Positions 26,656 through 35,031 of a stretch of DNA of 55,435 nucleotides are shown here, in pieces. Origin of the DNA: Candidatus Agathobaculum pullicola (GTDB taxonomy: Bacteria; Bacillota; Clostridia; Oscillospirales; Butyricicoccaceae). Position 1 is the stretch's first letter. Every line of letters begins with the position of its first letter. The stretch is taken from positions 1-55,435 of the forward strand of contig DXEF01000045.1 in NCBI GenBank assembly GCA_019115085.1, read 5' to 3'. The notes beneath the pieces were generated by a model. It did not search any database, had not been told where the DNA came from, and worked only from the letters and a program-made list of their open reading frames with translations. The translations under genes and the position numbers were made by a program.

Positions 26656-28041
26656 TCAGATGCTCTTGACGAGCTTTTCCAGCACTTCGGAAAGTTTCGG
26701 GCTGCGCACGGAAATATCCGACACACGATGATAAATGCCCTTGCGCGCGTTGTACAGACGGCGGGTTTCGGCCTGCTTATCCGGTTTGTCCAGAAGCGGA
26801 CGGGAGGTGGAAAAGGACAGGTTTTTGACAATGCGGTAGTAGGGCGTATCCAGATGAATCAGCAGTCCGGACTGCTTGACCGCCTCAACGTTTTCCTGCC
26901 GCAGCACCGCGCCGCCGCCGAGCGAAAGCACAATGCCGTCGCGCTCGGACAGCTCACGGATGTAGGCGCTTTCGCGGTCGCGGAAGTAGGCTTCGCCCTT
27001 TTCCGAGAAAATATCGGAAATCTTTTTGCCTTCCTGCGCCTCCAGATACTGGTCGGCGTCAACAAATTCCAATCCCGTCAAGCGGGCGAGCTTGCGGCCG
27101 ACTGTGGTTTTGCCGCTGCCCATAAAGCCGCACAGCACGATATTGCGCTTGCCGTGCTTTTCATGCAGCCGCTTGACCGCCATTTTACCGTAGGTGCGGC
27201 GCAGGATGGTTTCGCAGGCCTGCGGCGTGAACTGCACGCCCGACCAGATGGTCTGTGCGTGGGCGGCCTGCATGACCAGCATAAACAGACCGTCGCGCAC
27301 ACGGGTCTTTTTGGGATTGGCCAGCTTCATCGTCGCCGTGACAGGCGGGTTGTAAATCGCGTCAAACACATACTCGGTTTTGTGTGGCAGGTAGTGCAGG
27401 GGGGCGATATTTTCCTTTGGATACATCCCCACCGGTGTGGAATTGAGGACGATTTGAATATCACGCGGGATGTGCCGGCGGTTGAATACGGAAACATGCG
27501 CGCCGGGCACAGCGTCGCACAGCTGTTTTTGCAGCGCGGCGGCTTTTTCCATATTGCGTCCGGTGATGGTCAGGTATGCCCCTTGCGTGATGCAGTGGTA
27601 TGCCATAACCGCGGCGGCGCCGCCATAGCCGAGCAGCAGTACTTTTTTACCGCGCAGTTTGACGCCGTCGCGCGAAAGCGATTCAGCAAAGCCAAGGATA
27701 TCCGTGTTATATCCGACCGCGCGCCCGCCGCGGAAGGCAACGGTGTTGACCGAATGTAGATCGCGCGCAGCGGTATCTACCTCATCAAGCAGGTCGATGA
27801 CCGCCTTTTTGTGCGGGATGGTGCAGTTGATGCCCTTGAGCTTACGCTTGGCCAATGCAAATGCCTCAGATAGATTTTCGGGCGGCACGGCTACGCCGAT
27901 GTAATCCACGTCCTGTCCGGAGGCTTCAAACAGCTGCGTGTGCAGCTCCGGACTCATCGTATGGCCAAGCGGCCAGCCAAACAGGGCATAGGTTGCTTTT
28001 TTCGGCTCGAAGGCGCGGAATTCCTCCATAGTCAGCAGCAT
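26656..28041 (-). CDS. aroE/aroK: Fused shikimate dehydrogenase-shikimate kinase
   Basis: One 461-residue chain holds two consecutive shikimate-pathway enzymes. Residues ~1-285 are shikimate dehydrogenase: substrate site GHTMSPELH, catalytic Lys78 in NCTIPHKKA, Asp114 in YNTDILGF, and NADP-loop LLGYGGAA. Residues ~298-461 are shikimate kinase: P-loop GFMGSGKTT (305-313), shikimate-binding VDADQYLE, FRDRESAYI and LGGGAVL, and RPLL. No stop or frameshift separates them, and the linker is about 12 residues. The ATG lies 7-8 bases after GGGAGG inside the aroA stop region. Separate polypeptides are the norm, so this is an unusual architecture that may channel 3-dehydroshikimate through shikimate to shikimate 3-phosphate. 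Confidence 0.93.
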   Translation of the reverse strand: MLLTMEEFRAFEPKKATYALFGWPLGHTMSPELHTQLFEASGQDVDYIGVAVPPENLSEAFALAKRKLKGINCTIPHKKAVIDLLDEVDTAARDLHSVNTVAFRGGRAVGYNTDILGFAESLSRDGVKLRGKKVLLLGYGGAAAVMAYHCITQGAYLTITGRNMEKAAALQKQLCDAVPGAHVSVFNRRHIPRDIQIVLNSTPVGMYPKENIAPLHYLPHKTEYVFDAIYNPPVTATMKLANPKKTRVRDGLFMLVMQAAHAQTIWSGVQFTPQACETILRRTYGKMAVKRLHEKHGKRNIVLCGFMGSGKTTVGRKLARLTGLEFVDADQYLEAQEGKKISDIFSEKGEAYFRDRESAYIRELSERDGIVLSLGGGAVLRQENVEAVKQSGLLIHLDTPYYRIVKNLSFSTSRPLLDKPDKQAETRRLYNARKGIYHRVSDISVRSPKLSEVLEKLVKSI

Positions 28042-28045
28042 GGTC

Positions 28046-29317
28046 TCAGCCTCCCAATGCCTTGAGCGTGTCAAAAAAGTCGGGGTAGGAGATGGAAACA
28101 ACCTCGGGGTCGTTGATGCGGCTGGCGGTCTGCGCGCCCAGAGCAAGCACAGCAAGGCTCATGGCAATACGATGGTCCTTGTAAGTCTCAAACGAAGCGC
28201 CGCATGGTGTTTTGCCGCCGCGGATAATCATGCCGTCATCGGTTTCCTCCACGTCTGCGCCCGCGCGTGTCAGTTCGGTGACCATCGCGGCAATCCGGTT
28301 GGATTCCTTGACCTTAAGCTCCTGCGCGTCGCGGATGACGGTTTCGCCCTCTGCAAACGCAGCTGCAACCGCGAGCACCGGCAGCTCATCAATCAAGCGC
28401 GGGATAATCGCCCCGCCGATTTCAACGCCGTGCAGGCGGCTGTGCCGCACGGTCAGATCGCAAACCGGTTCGGCGTCGTCCCGGAAGTTAGACTCGGTGA
28501 TATCCGCGCCCATTTCGCGCAGCACGTCCAGAATGCCCGTGCGCGTGGGGTTGACGCCGACGTTTTTGATGGTCAGCTCGCTGCCCGGCACAATGGCGCC
28601 CGCAACCAGAAAAAACGCCGCGGACGAAATATCGCCCGGTACGGCGATGTCTACTGCATGCAGGTCTTCGGGCGGCTCGAGCGTGATTTCATTGCCGCGC
28701 GTTTCGATTTCCACGCCCAATGCGCGGAACATGCGCTCAGTGTGGTCGCGCGAAGGGGTAGGCTCGATGACCGTTGTCTGGCCCTCAGCATATAGTCCCG
28801 CGAGCAGAATCGCACTCTTGAGCTGGGCGGAGGCCACCGGCAGGCGGTACTCGATGCCGTGCAGCTCGCTGGGGTATAGCGTCAGCGGACAGTAGTTGTC
28901 GTTTTTGCCCTCGATGGACGCGCCCATCTCGCGTAGCGGCTTGATGACGCGGCCCATCGGGCGCTTCTGAATGGAAGCGTCGCCGTTGAGTGTCGCGGTG
29001 AATGGCTGTCCGGCCAGAATACCGCACAGCAGGCGGGTGGTGGTGCCGCTGTTACCTGTGTAGAGCGTTTCCACCGGCTCGCACAGGCCATGCAGGCCCA
29101 CGCCCTCGACAATTACTTGATTTTCTGTGATTTCGATTTCCACACCCATCTTGCGGAAGCAATCGATGGTGGAAAGGCAGTCCTCGCCCATCAGAAAGCC
29201 GGTGATATGGGTCGTGCCGTTTGCCAGCGCGCCCAGCATGACCGCGCGGTGCGAAATGGATTTGTCGCCCGGCACGGTGATTTCGCCGCGCAGCGGGCCG
29301 CAAGGTTGGATTTGCAT
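28046..29317 (-). CDS. aroA: 3-phosphoshikimate 1-carboxyvinyltransferase (EPSP synthase)
   Basis: EPSP synthase joins shikimate 3-phosphate and phosphoenolpyruvate in the sixth step of the pathway. The 423-residue protein opens with GDKSISHRA (Lys19). It has the loop GNSGTTTR in place of the GNAGTA of enteric enzymes. It also has SAQLKSA and NPTRTG, motifs associated with class II, less glyphosate-sensitive enzymes; sensitivity itself was not assessed. GGAGGAG precedes the ATG. Its last bases contain the ribosome-binding site of the aroE/aroK fusion, and the pheA stop lies just upstream. Confidence 0.95.
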   Translation of the reverse strand: MQIQPCGPLRGEITVPGDKSISHRAVMLGALANGTTHITGFLMGEDCLSTIDCFRKMGVEIEITENQVIVEGVGLHGLCEPVETLYTGNSGTTTRLLCGILAGQPFTATLNGDASIQKRPMGRVIKPLREMGASIEGKNDNYCPLTLYPSELHGIEYRLPVASAQLKSAILLAGLYAEGQTTVIEPTPSRDHTERMFRALGVEIETRGNEITLEPPEDLHAVDIAVPGDISSAAFFLVAGAIVPGSELTIKNVGVNPTRTGILDVLREMGADITESNFRDDAEPVCDLTVRHSRLHGVEIGGAIIPRLIDELPVLAVAAAFAEGETVIRDAQELKVKESNRIAAMVTELTRAGADVEETDDGMIIRGGKTPCGASFETYKDHRIAMSLAVLALGAQTASRINDPEVVSISYPDFFDTLKALGG

Positions 29318-29321
29318 TTGT

Positions 29322-30461
29322 TTACTCCTCCGTTGCATCGGAAACTGGATAGCTGCCGATGACTTTAATGTAGGGCAGCTCCTCATGGAGCTGGTATAAC
29401 AGCGACTGCACGGCATGATCCTGCATATTGCCAGTGAAGTCTACATAGAACACATAGCACCACGGGCTGTCCTTGATCGGACGGGAATAGATGCCGGTCA
29501 TGTCGATGCCGTAATGCGTAAAGACATCCAGCACGCGGCCGAGTGAACCGGCGACGTTCGGGATGCGGAAGGCAATCTCGATGCGGTTGTCCTCGGGGCG
29601 GCTGGTCAGCGTGCGGCTGACCGCAATAAAGCGTGTTTCGTTGTGCTTTAGGTCATTGATGCCCTCGGCAAGAATGGTTAGGCCGTATCGCTCGGCGGCT
29701 TCGCGCGAGCAGATTGCCGCCAGATGCGGGTCACCCTTCTTCTGCACATTCTGCGCCGCTATCGCCGTGTTGGCGACCTCGATGGCCTCCAGCCCGTGCT
29801 CGGTGATGAACGTGTGGCACTGGGGCAGGGCGTGCGGGTGCGAACAGACGCTGCGAATGTCCGACAGCTGTGCGCCCGGCACGGCGGCAAGACAGTGCGA
29901 GATTTTTTTGATGTACGATTTGTTGATGGACAGGTCGTAGGCAAGCAGCAGGTCGTAAACCTCGCTGACCGTGCCGGCGGTCGTGTTCTCGACCGGCACA
30001 ACGCCCACATCGGCGATACCGTCGCGCACGGATTGGAATACCTGCTCCCATGTCGGCACATGCTGCGGCTCACAGTTGGGAAAGAGCGCGCGCGCCGCCA
30101 GCTCCTGATACGCGCCGGGTACGCCCTGATAATAGACGGTTTTGGGGGCGAGTTCGTTCCCGGACGGATGCAGCGGGAACCGATCGGGCTTTTGCCGCAG
30201 CACCTCGCTGTATTGATATTCACGGCTGGCACGAATCATGCTTTGCAGAAGTGCGGTATATTTGAGGGAAAGTTCTTCGCTCATGCCCGCGGTACGCTTG
30301 GCGATGATTTCGGCCTCGCGGTCGGGTTTGTAGATTTTGTCATCGGTTTCGACCTTGGTTTGCGCCACCTGAAGCGCAAGCTCCATGCGCTCGAGAAAAA
30401 GCGCACGGATTTGCTCATCGACGCGGTTGATATCCTGACGAATTTGGGAAAGATCACGCAT
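29322..30461 (-). CDS. pheA: Bifunctional chorismate mutase/prephenate dehydratase
   Basis: This P-protein converts chorismate to prephenate and on to phenylpyruvate, the phenylalanine branch. Of its 379 residues, ~1-85 are an AroQ-type chorismate mutase (RQDINRVDEQI, ERMELALQVAQTK). Residues ~105-285 are the dehydratase (VYYQGVPGAYQELAA, VPVENTTAGTV, then HNETRF). Residues ~295-379 are an ACT domain for phenylalanine feedback (NVAGSLGRVLDVF, IYSRP). The start chosen is the second of two nearby ATG codons, 9 bases after GGAGG; the first lies only 3 bases away. It overlaps the aroC stop. Its presence at the end of an aro operon fits a phenylalanine-specific T-box. Confidence 0.94.
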   Translation of the reverse strand: MRDLSQIRQDINRVDEQIRALFLERMELALQVAQTKVETDDKIYKPDREAEIIAKRTAGMSEELSLKYTALLQSMIRASREYQYSEVLRQKPDRFPLHPSGNELAPKTVYYQGVPGAYQELAARALFPNCEPQHVPTWEQVFQSVRDGIADVGVVPVENTTAGTVSEVYDLLLAYDLSINKSYIKKISHCLAAVPGAQLSDIRSVCSHPHALPQCHTFITEHGLEAIEVANTAIAAQNVQKKGDPHLAAICSREAAERYGLTILAEGINDLKHNETRFIAVSRTLTSRPEDNRIEIAFRIPNVAGSLGRVLDVFTHYGIDMTGIYSRPIKDSPWCYVFYVDFTGNMQDHAVQSLLYQLHEELPYIKVIGSYPVSDATEE

Positions 30462-31545
30462 AGCCATTCGCCTCCAGCAAAAGATCTGCCAGCGCAACAG
30501 CACAGGCCGCTTCAATGACCGGCGCGGCGCGTGTGACGATGCAGGGGTCGTGCCGCCCGTGGATGGACAGCGGCTCCACCTTGCCGGTCTGGATATTGAG
30601 GGTCTGCTGTGTGGCTGCAATGGAGGGCGTGGGCTTGATACATGCCCGCACGATAAGCGGCATGCCGTTGGTGATACCGCCGTTGACGCCACCGTTATTG
30701 TTGGTCTCGGTTTTGATGATATCGCCATCCTGATACAGGGTGTCGTTCGCGTGCGAACCGCGCAGCGCCGCAAAGGCAAAGCCCGCGCCGAATTCCACGC
30801 CCTTGACGGCCGGTACGGCAAACAGGATAGAGGACAGGCGGCTTTCCACCGTGTCCATCATCGGGCTGCCGATGCCGGCGGGCAGGCCGACGGCCGCGCA
30901 CTCAATCACGCCGCCGACCGAGTCCTGCGCCTCGCGCGCTTCTTCGATAGCGGCAAGCATCGCGTCCAGCGCACGCGGATTGTTGACCGGATAGTCGGCT
31001 TGCCGCAGCGCATCGAGCTGGGAAACTGGGATATCCACATCATCAAACGGCATATCTTGAATCTGCGCGATGGACTGGATGTGCGAGCCGACCGTCACGC
31101 CGCGGGTTTTGAGCCATAGCTTGCACATTGCACCTGCAAACACCAACGGTGCGGTCAGACGGCCGGAAAAATGACCGCCGCCACGCGGGTCGTTGCAGCC
31201 GTGGTAGCGTACCATCCCGGTGTAATCCGCGTGACCCGGACGGGGCTGGGCGGCCAGCGCAGCATAGTCGCCGGAACGCTGATTGGTGTTCTGGATAACG
31301 ACGCAGATGGGCGCGCCGGTTGTCTGTCCGTTCAACAAGCCGGATTGGATGAGCGGCGTGTCGGCCTCCTTGCGCTGGGTGGACTGCTTGTTGCGTCCGG
31401 GTGCGCGGCGCTCCATCTCGCGCAGCACAAAGGCTTCATCATATGGAACGCCCGCCGGAAAGCCGTCGATTACCACGCCGATGCCGGCGCCATGCGACTC
31501 GCCAAAAATGGAAATTTTGATGGCGTTGCCCCAAGTGGAACCCAT
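30454..31545 (-). CDS. aroC: Chorismate synthase
   Basis: Chorismate synthase forms chorismate from EPSP with reduced FMN. The 363-residue protein begins MGSTWGNAIKISIFGESHG, the usual N-terminal signature. It also has GRNKQSTQRKEADTP, RPGHADYTG, the flavin-site RGGGHFSGRLTAPLVFAGA, and later NNGGVNGGITNGMP. GGAGG lies 8 bases before the ATG. The gene follows aroB by 13 bases and overlaps pheA, so it is an internal gene of the operon. Confidence 0.96.
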   Translation of the reverse strand: MGSTWGNAIKISIFGESHGAGIGVVIDGFPAGVPYDEAFVLREMERRAPGRNKQSTQRKEADTPLIQSGLLNGQTTGAPICVVIQNTNQRSGDYAALAAQPRPGHADYTGMVRYHGCNDPRGGGHFSGRLTAPLVFAGAMCKLWLKTRGVTVGSHIQSIAQIQDMPFDDVDIPVSQLDALRQADYPVNNPRALDAMLAAIEEAREAQDSVGGVIECAAVGLPAGIGSPMMDTVESRLSSILFAVPAVKGVEFGAGFAFAALRGSHANDTLYQDGDIIKTETNNNGGVNGGITNGMPLIVRACIKPTPSIAATQQTLNIQTGKVEPLSIHGRHDPCIVTRAAPVIEAACAVALADLLLEANGYA

Positions 31546-31558
31546 CGGGCAAACCTCC

Positions 31559-32599
31559 TTACAGTTTGAGAATGTACTCGTGCAGCGTTTCCGACTCGAT
31601 TGGCGTAATTTCCGCCCGGCCCGGCTCGCGCACAAGAATGAAGTTGACGGTGCTGCCGAACTTCTTCTTGTCCGACAGCAGCGCGTGGAAAATTGCCTCG
31701 CGGTCATGCGTCAGCGCGGTCGGCAAACCAAGCTGCTGCAAAAGCGCAATGAGCGGCACGGACAGGTCGGCGTCGCCACGCAGCGCAGACAGCCGCATCG
31801 CGGCGACCATACCGATTGCCACCGCCTGCCCATGGGTCAGTTCGGTATAGTTTCCGAGCTTTTCCGCCGCGTGACCAATGGTATGCCCGAAATTGAGAAT
31901 CATGCGCAGGCCGGTGTCATGCTCGTCGATGGCAACTACGTCGCGCTTGATTTTGACGCACTCGTAAATGACATCCCCGATATGCGCTTGATAGTCCGGC
32001 TGCGATACCATTTCCAGAATTGCGGGATTGGCGATATAACCGTATTTGACAACCTCGGCCATGCCGTCGGCAAAGGTGGCATCCGGTAATGTGGCGAGCA
32101 CATCCGGGTCAATCAGCACGAGCCGCGGCTGATAGAACGCGCCGACCAGGTTTTTGCCCTCGGCAAGGTCAACGCCGGTTTTTCCGCCGACCGAGGAATC
32201 CACCTGCGCCAGCAGGGTGGTCGGAATCTGGCACAGCGATACGCCGCGCAGAAAGGTTGCGGCTGCAAAGCCGGTGATGTCGCCCACCACGCCGCCGCCA
32301 AGGGCGATGATGAGGTCCTTGCGCGTCATTCCGGTAGCGAGCAGATCATGGTAGATACCCTCGACCGTGGAGAGCCGCTTGTGCTCTTCGCCTGCGGGAA
32401 TGACGGTGGAACTGACCGGCAGGTCAAACTGCTGCGTGAGCTTTTCCAGATAGAGCGGCGCGACCGTCGAGTCGGTCACGATATGTACGCGGGAAGGGGA
32501 GAAAACGTCAAGCATCGCCTTGCCCGCGTGATTTAGCAGACCGGATTCAATGCAGATTTCGGACAGGCCGTTCGCGCCCGTCAGGCTGAGAGTCTGCAC
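31559..32599 (-). CDS. aroB: 3-dehydroquinate synthase
   Basis: AroB cyclises DAHP to 3-dehydroquinate using NAD+ and a divalent metal. The 346-residue protein shows the NAD site GGGVVGDITGFAAATFLRG, the segment PTTLLAQVDSSVGGKTGVD, and the metal ligands in EVVKYG and the histidines of LNFGHTIGHAAE. I chose a GTG start nine bases after AAGGAG. An in-frame TTG 17 codons upstream lacks a ribosome-binding site and would add an unlikely basic extension. Confidence 0.94.
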   Translation of the reverse strand: MQTLSLTGANGLSEICIESGLLNHAGKAMLDVFSPSRVHIVTDSTVAPLYLEKLTQQFDLPVSSTVIPAGEEHKRLSTVEGIYHDLLATGMTRKDLIIALGGGVVGDITGFAAATFLRGVSLCQIPTTLLAQVDSSVGGKTGVDLAEGKNLVGAFYQPRLVLIDPDVLATLPDATFADGMAEVVKYGYIANPAILEMVSQPDYQAHIGDVIYECVKIKRDVVAIDEHDTGLRMILNFGHTIGHAAEKLGNYTELTHGQAVAIGMVAAMRLSALRGDADLSVPLIALLQQLGLPTALTHDREAIFHALLSDKKKFGSTVNFILVREPGRAEITPIESETLHEYILKL

Positions 32600-32662
32600 G
32601 GCAAAACACTCCTTCACAAAACGGATGTTTTTGCGCACTGTCAGGCGCAAATCATACGGATA

Positions 32663-33679
32663 TTATAGGTCTCTTCCTACCGCCTGCGCCACTGCACGCA
32701 GACTCTGCATGGTTTCATGGAAGGACTCATAGGTCAGCGACTGCGCGCCGTCCGACAGGGCATGCGCGGGGTCGTTGTGCACTTCAATCATCAGGCCGTC
32801 CGCGCCCGCAGCGACCGCTGCCTTTGCCAGCGGCTCGACCATCCAGTAGATGCCGCCCGCGTGAGACGGGTCGACGACAACCGGCAGGTGGCTCATGCGC
32901 TTGAGCACGGGTACCGCCGAGATGTCCAGTGTGTTGCGGGTGTACTTCTCATAGGTGCGGATGCCGCGCTCGCACAGGATGACCTGCTCATTGCCGCCTG
33001 CCATGATGTACTCGGCGCTCATCAGGAACTCTTCCATCGTGTTGGCAAAGCCACGCTTTAAGAGAATCGGCTTGTTGGTCTCACCAAGTTCTTTCAGCAG
33101 CTCAAAGTTCTGCATGTTGCGCGCGCCGACCTGGAAGCAGTCGCACTTGTCCATGAACAGATCGATGTGTGCGGGGTTGGTGATTTCCGTGACAACCGGC
33201 AGACCGGTGACCTCATGAGCCTTGTGCAGCAGCTCCAGACCTTCCGCCTTGAGGCCCTGGAACGAGTACGGGGAGGAACGCGGCTTCCACGCGCCGCCAC
33301 GCAGCATGGTCGCGCCATCCGCCTGCACATGCTTGGCTACGTCGATGATTTGCTCTTCGCTCTCCACCGAGCAGGGGCCGGCCATAACAACCAGCTTCTT
33401 GCCGCCGACCACAACGCCCGGCGCGATGGTCACTTCGGTATTGTCCGGATGAAATTTGCGGTTGGCCAGTTTGAACGGCTCCTGCACCTTGAGGATGTTC
33501 TCTACCTGTGGGTCGCGCAGCAGCGCGTCCTTATCGACCGCGCCCGTGTCGCCGACCAGACCGATGACGATGGTGCCCGCGCCGTAAATCGGGTTTGCCT
33601 TGACGTTCCAGCGCTCAATGTGGCGGGACAGCTCCTCGACGTGCTCGCGGGTTGTGCCCTGTTTCATAATGATAATCAT
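32663..33679 (-). CDS. aroF: 3-deoxy-7-phosphoheptulonate synthase, type I-beta with N-terminal regulatory domain
   Basis: DAHP synthase condenses phosphoenolpyruvate and erythrose 4-phosphate to start the shikimate pathway. The 338-residue protein has an N-terminal ferredoxin-like domain (~1-75, from MIIIMKQGTTREHVEEL), known in this subtype to bind aromatic amino acids. The TIM barrel follows: AGPCSVES, LRGGAWKPRSSPYSFQG, VGARNMQN, LLKRG and PSHAGG. AAAGGAG precedes the ATG. As the first gene after the T-box leader, it would be controlled both by tRNA charging and by feedback on the protein. Confidence 0.95.
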   Translation of the reverse strand: MIIIMKQGTTREHVEELSRHIERWNVKANPIYGAGTIVIGLVGDTGAVDKDALLRDPQVENILKVQEPFKLANRKFHPDNTEVTIAPGVVVGGKKLVVMAGPCSVESEEQIIDVAKHVQADGATMLRGGAWKPRSSPYSFQGLKAEGLELLHKAHEVTGLPVVTEITNPAHIDLFMDKCDCFQVGARNMQNFELLKELGETNKPILLKRGFANTMEEFLMSAEYIMAGGNEQVILCERGIRTYEKYTRNTLDISAVPVLKRMSHLPVVVDPSHAGGIYWMVEPLAKAAVAAGADGLMIEVHNDPAHALSDGAQSLTYESFHETMQSLRAVAQAVGRDL

Positions 33680-33734
33680 AGTATTGTCTCTCCTTTGAAA
33701 TAATGTGGGATTGGTGTTTGTCCGGCGGAAAAAG

Positions 33735-34022
33735 CACAAAAAAAGCCTTTCATCCACAAAGAGGGACGAAAGACAAACGGTTCCGCGGTACCACCCACAT
33801 TCGGCATAGTACTATGCCGCACTTTTTTCGGATACAAAAAATATCCTATCCCTGTAACGGAGGAAGTCCGTCGGCGCCTACTGGAAACTGCGTTTCAGCG
33901 CCGCAGCTCAAGAGGGAACTTCATTGTGCCGGCGTCTGCGTCCGTTTCCAGTCATGCCGGACACTCCCTGAAAGCCGCACTTGGAACAATTACTTTCCTC
34001 TGTCATCACTTTGTGCAATATT
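33735..34022 (-). promoter_or_regulatory. T-box leader of the aro operon, probable UUC (Phe) specifier, with terminator
   Basis: On the minus strand the leader contains the canonical T-box sequence GGGTGGTACCGCGG (minus strand, ~33797-33784), with the TGGT bulge that pairs to the tRNA acceptor end. It is followed by a terminator: CTTTCGTCC pairing with GGATGAAAG, then GCTTTTTTT. Stem I has the base helix AGAGG/CCTCT, the AGTA loop-E strand and, opposite it, GAAGTTC, then the 5-bp helix ATTGT/ACAAT. The specifier codon in that loop is most simply TTC (33916-33918), phenylalanine. That reading is an inference, because GTT would be the alternative by one base. The position before aroF and the presence of pheA support phenylalanine. 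Uncharged tRNA-Phe would favour read-through. Confidence 0.92.
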
Positions 34023-34029
34023 TATACTT

Positions 34030-34058
34030 ATTATATCGCTGATGGCGCAGCTTGTCAA
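34030..34058 (-). promoter_or_regulatory. Promoter of the T-box/aro operon
   Basis: Perfect TTGACA, a 17-base spacer and perfect TATAAT on the minus strand, directly upstream of the T-box leader. It is the best SigA match in the window. Confidence 0.95.
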
Positions 34059-34086
34059 TGCCCGTTTTGTTACGGTTGTGTTGCAG

Positions 34087-34115
34087 GCATATTCAGGACA
34101 GGCCGGACATAGAGT
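34087..34115 (+). promoter_or_regulatory. Candidate SigE sporulation promoter of spoIIIA
   Basis: GCATATT, a 14-base spacer and CATAGAGT match the SigE pattern (ATATT-N14-CATAnnnT), and spoIIIA is a classical mother-cell SigE operon. The predicted start of transcription falls only about 10 bases before the chosen start codon, which is tight, so either the leader is very short or the match is partly fortuitous. Confidence 0.55.
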
Positions 34116-34131
34116 AGGACAGGTGATGCAA

Positions 34132-35031
34132 ATGGAAGTAAAACAGGACGGAGTATTTTTGCAGGCGATTGGTTGTCTGCCCCCGCCGCGCGCGGCGGAA
34201 CTGGCGCGGTTGGACGGGCAGCGTCAGATGGAAGAGATTCGCCTGCGCGTGGGAAGGCCGCCAGCCGTGCGCACAGCGGACGGCGAGCGGGAAACGGGCT
34301 TTGCGCCGGTAACCGCACAGGAGCTGCGGGAAACGCTTAGCCGAGCGGCGCGATATTCGGTACATAGTTATGCGGAAAGCCTGCGGCACGGGTTCGTGAC
34401 GATTGGCGGTGGTCACCGGCTGGGGCTGTGCGGCACGGTAGCCGAGGAAAACGGGCAGGTGATCGGAGTGCGCGGGTTGTCGTCGGTCAATCTGCGTGTG
34501 GCGCGGCAGGTGACAGAGGTGGACGAGATTATCCGGCCGTGGATCGGCACGGAAAGACCGCAGAGCGTTCTGCTGCTGTCGCCGCCCGGCTTTGGCAAGA
34601 CAACGCTGCTGCGCGAGTGGGTGCGGCTGGTATCGGACGCGGGGCATGCGGTCGCGGTGGCGGACGAGCGCGGAGAGATTGCCGCGCTTGCGGACGGGGC
34701 GCCGCAGTTTGCGGTCGGCAGATGCACGGATGTGCTGGAAAACTGCGCGAAACAGCAGGCGGCGCTTATGCTGCTCAAGACCATGTCGCCTGAGCTGATT
34801 GCCTTTGATGAAATCACCGCGCCCGAGGATGTGGAGGCGGTTTCCCTGTGCGCGCACTGCGGTACGGCGGTGCTGGCCAGCGCGCATGCAGCGGATTTAG
34901 ACGATTTGTGCCGAAGGCCGCTGTATCGTGCGCTGATAGAGCTGCATGTATTCGAGCGCGCGGTGGTTATCACGCGGGAAGAGGGAAAACGACGCTATCG
35001 AATGGAAAAAATGGAGGGAAACCTATGCTAA
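34132..35031 (+). CDS. spoIIIAA: Stage III sporulation protein AA (ATPase)
   Basis: SpoIIIAA is the cytoplasmic ATPase of the SpoIIIA-SpoIIQ channel (feeding tube) between mother cell and forespore, related to secretion ATPases. The 299-residue protein has Walker A SPPGFGKTT (~150-158), a Walker B region ELIAFDEIT and the N-terminal EEIRLRVGRPPAV element typical of the family. The ATG follows AGGTG by six bases; an in-frame ATG two codons earlier is possible. The stop overlaps the spoIIIAB start by seven bases. Confidence 0.92.
   Translation: MEVKQDGVFLQAIGCLPPPRAAELARLDGQRQMEEIRLRVGRPPAVRTADGERETGFAPVTAQELRETLSRAARYSVHSYAESLRHGFVTIGGGHRLGLCGTVAEENGQVIGVRGLSSVNLRVARQVTEVDEIIRPWIGTERPQSVLLLSPPGFGKTTLLREWVRLVSDAGHAVAVADERGEIAALADGAPQFAVGRCTDVLENCAKQQAALMLLKTMSPELIAFDEITAPEDVEAVSLCAHCGTAVLASAHAADLDDLCRRPLYRALIELHVFERAVVITREEGKRRYRMEKMEGNLC

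Noticed and set aside
33703..34125. N-terminal extension of spoIIIAA by 141 codons
   Set aside because: The extension runs antisense through the T-box leader and promoter of the aro operon; the conserved protein starts near 34132.
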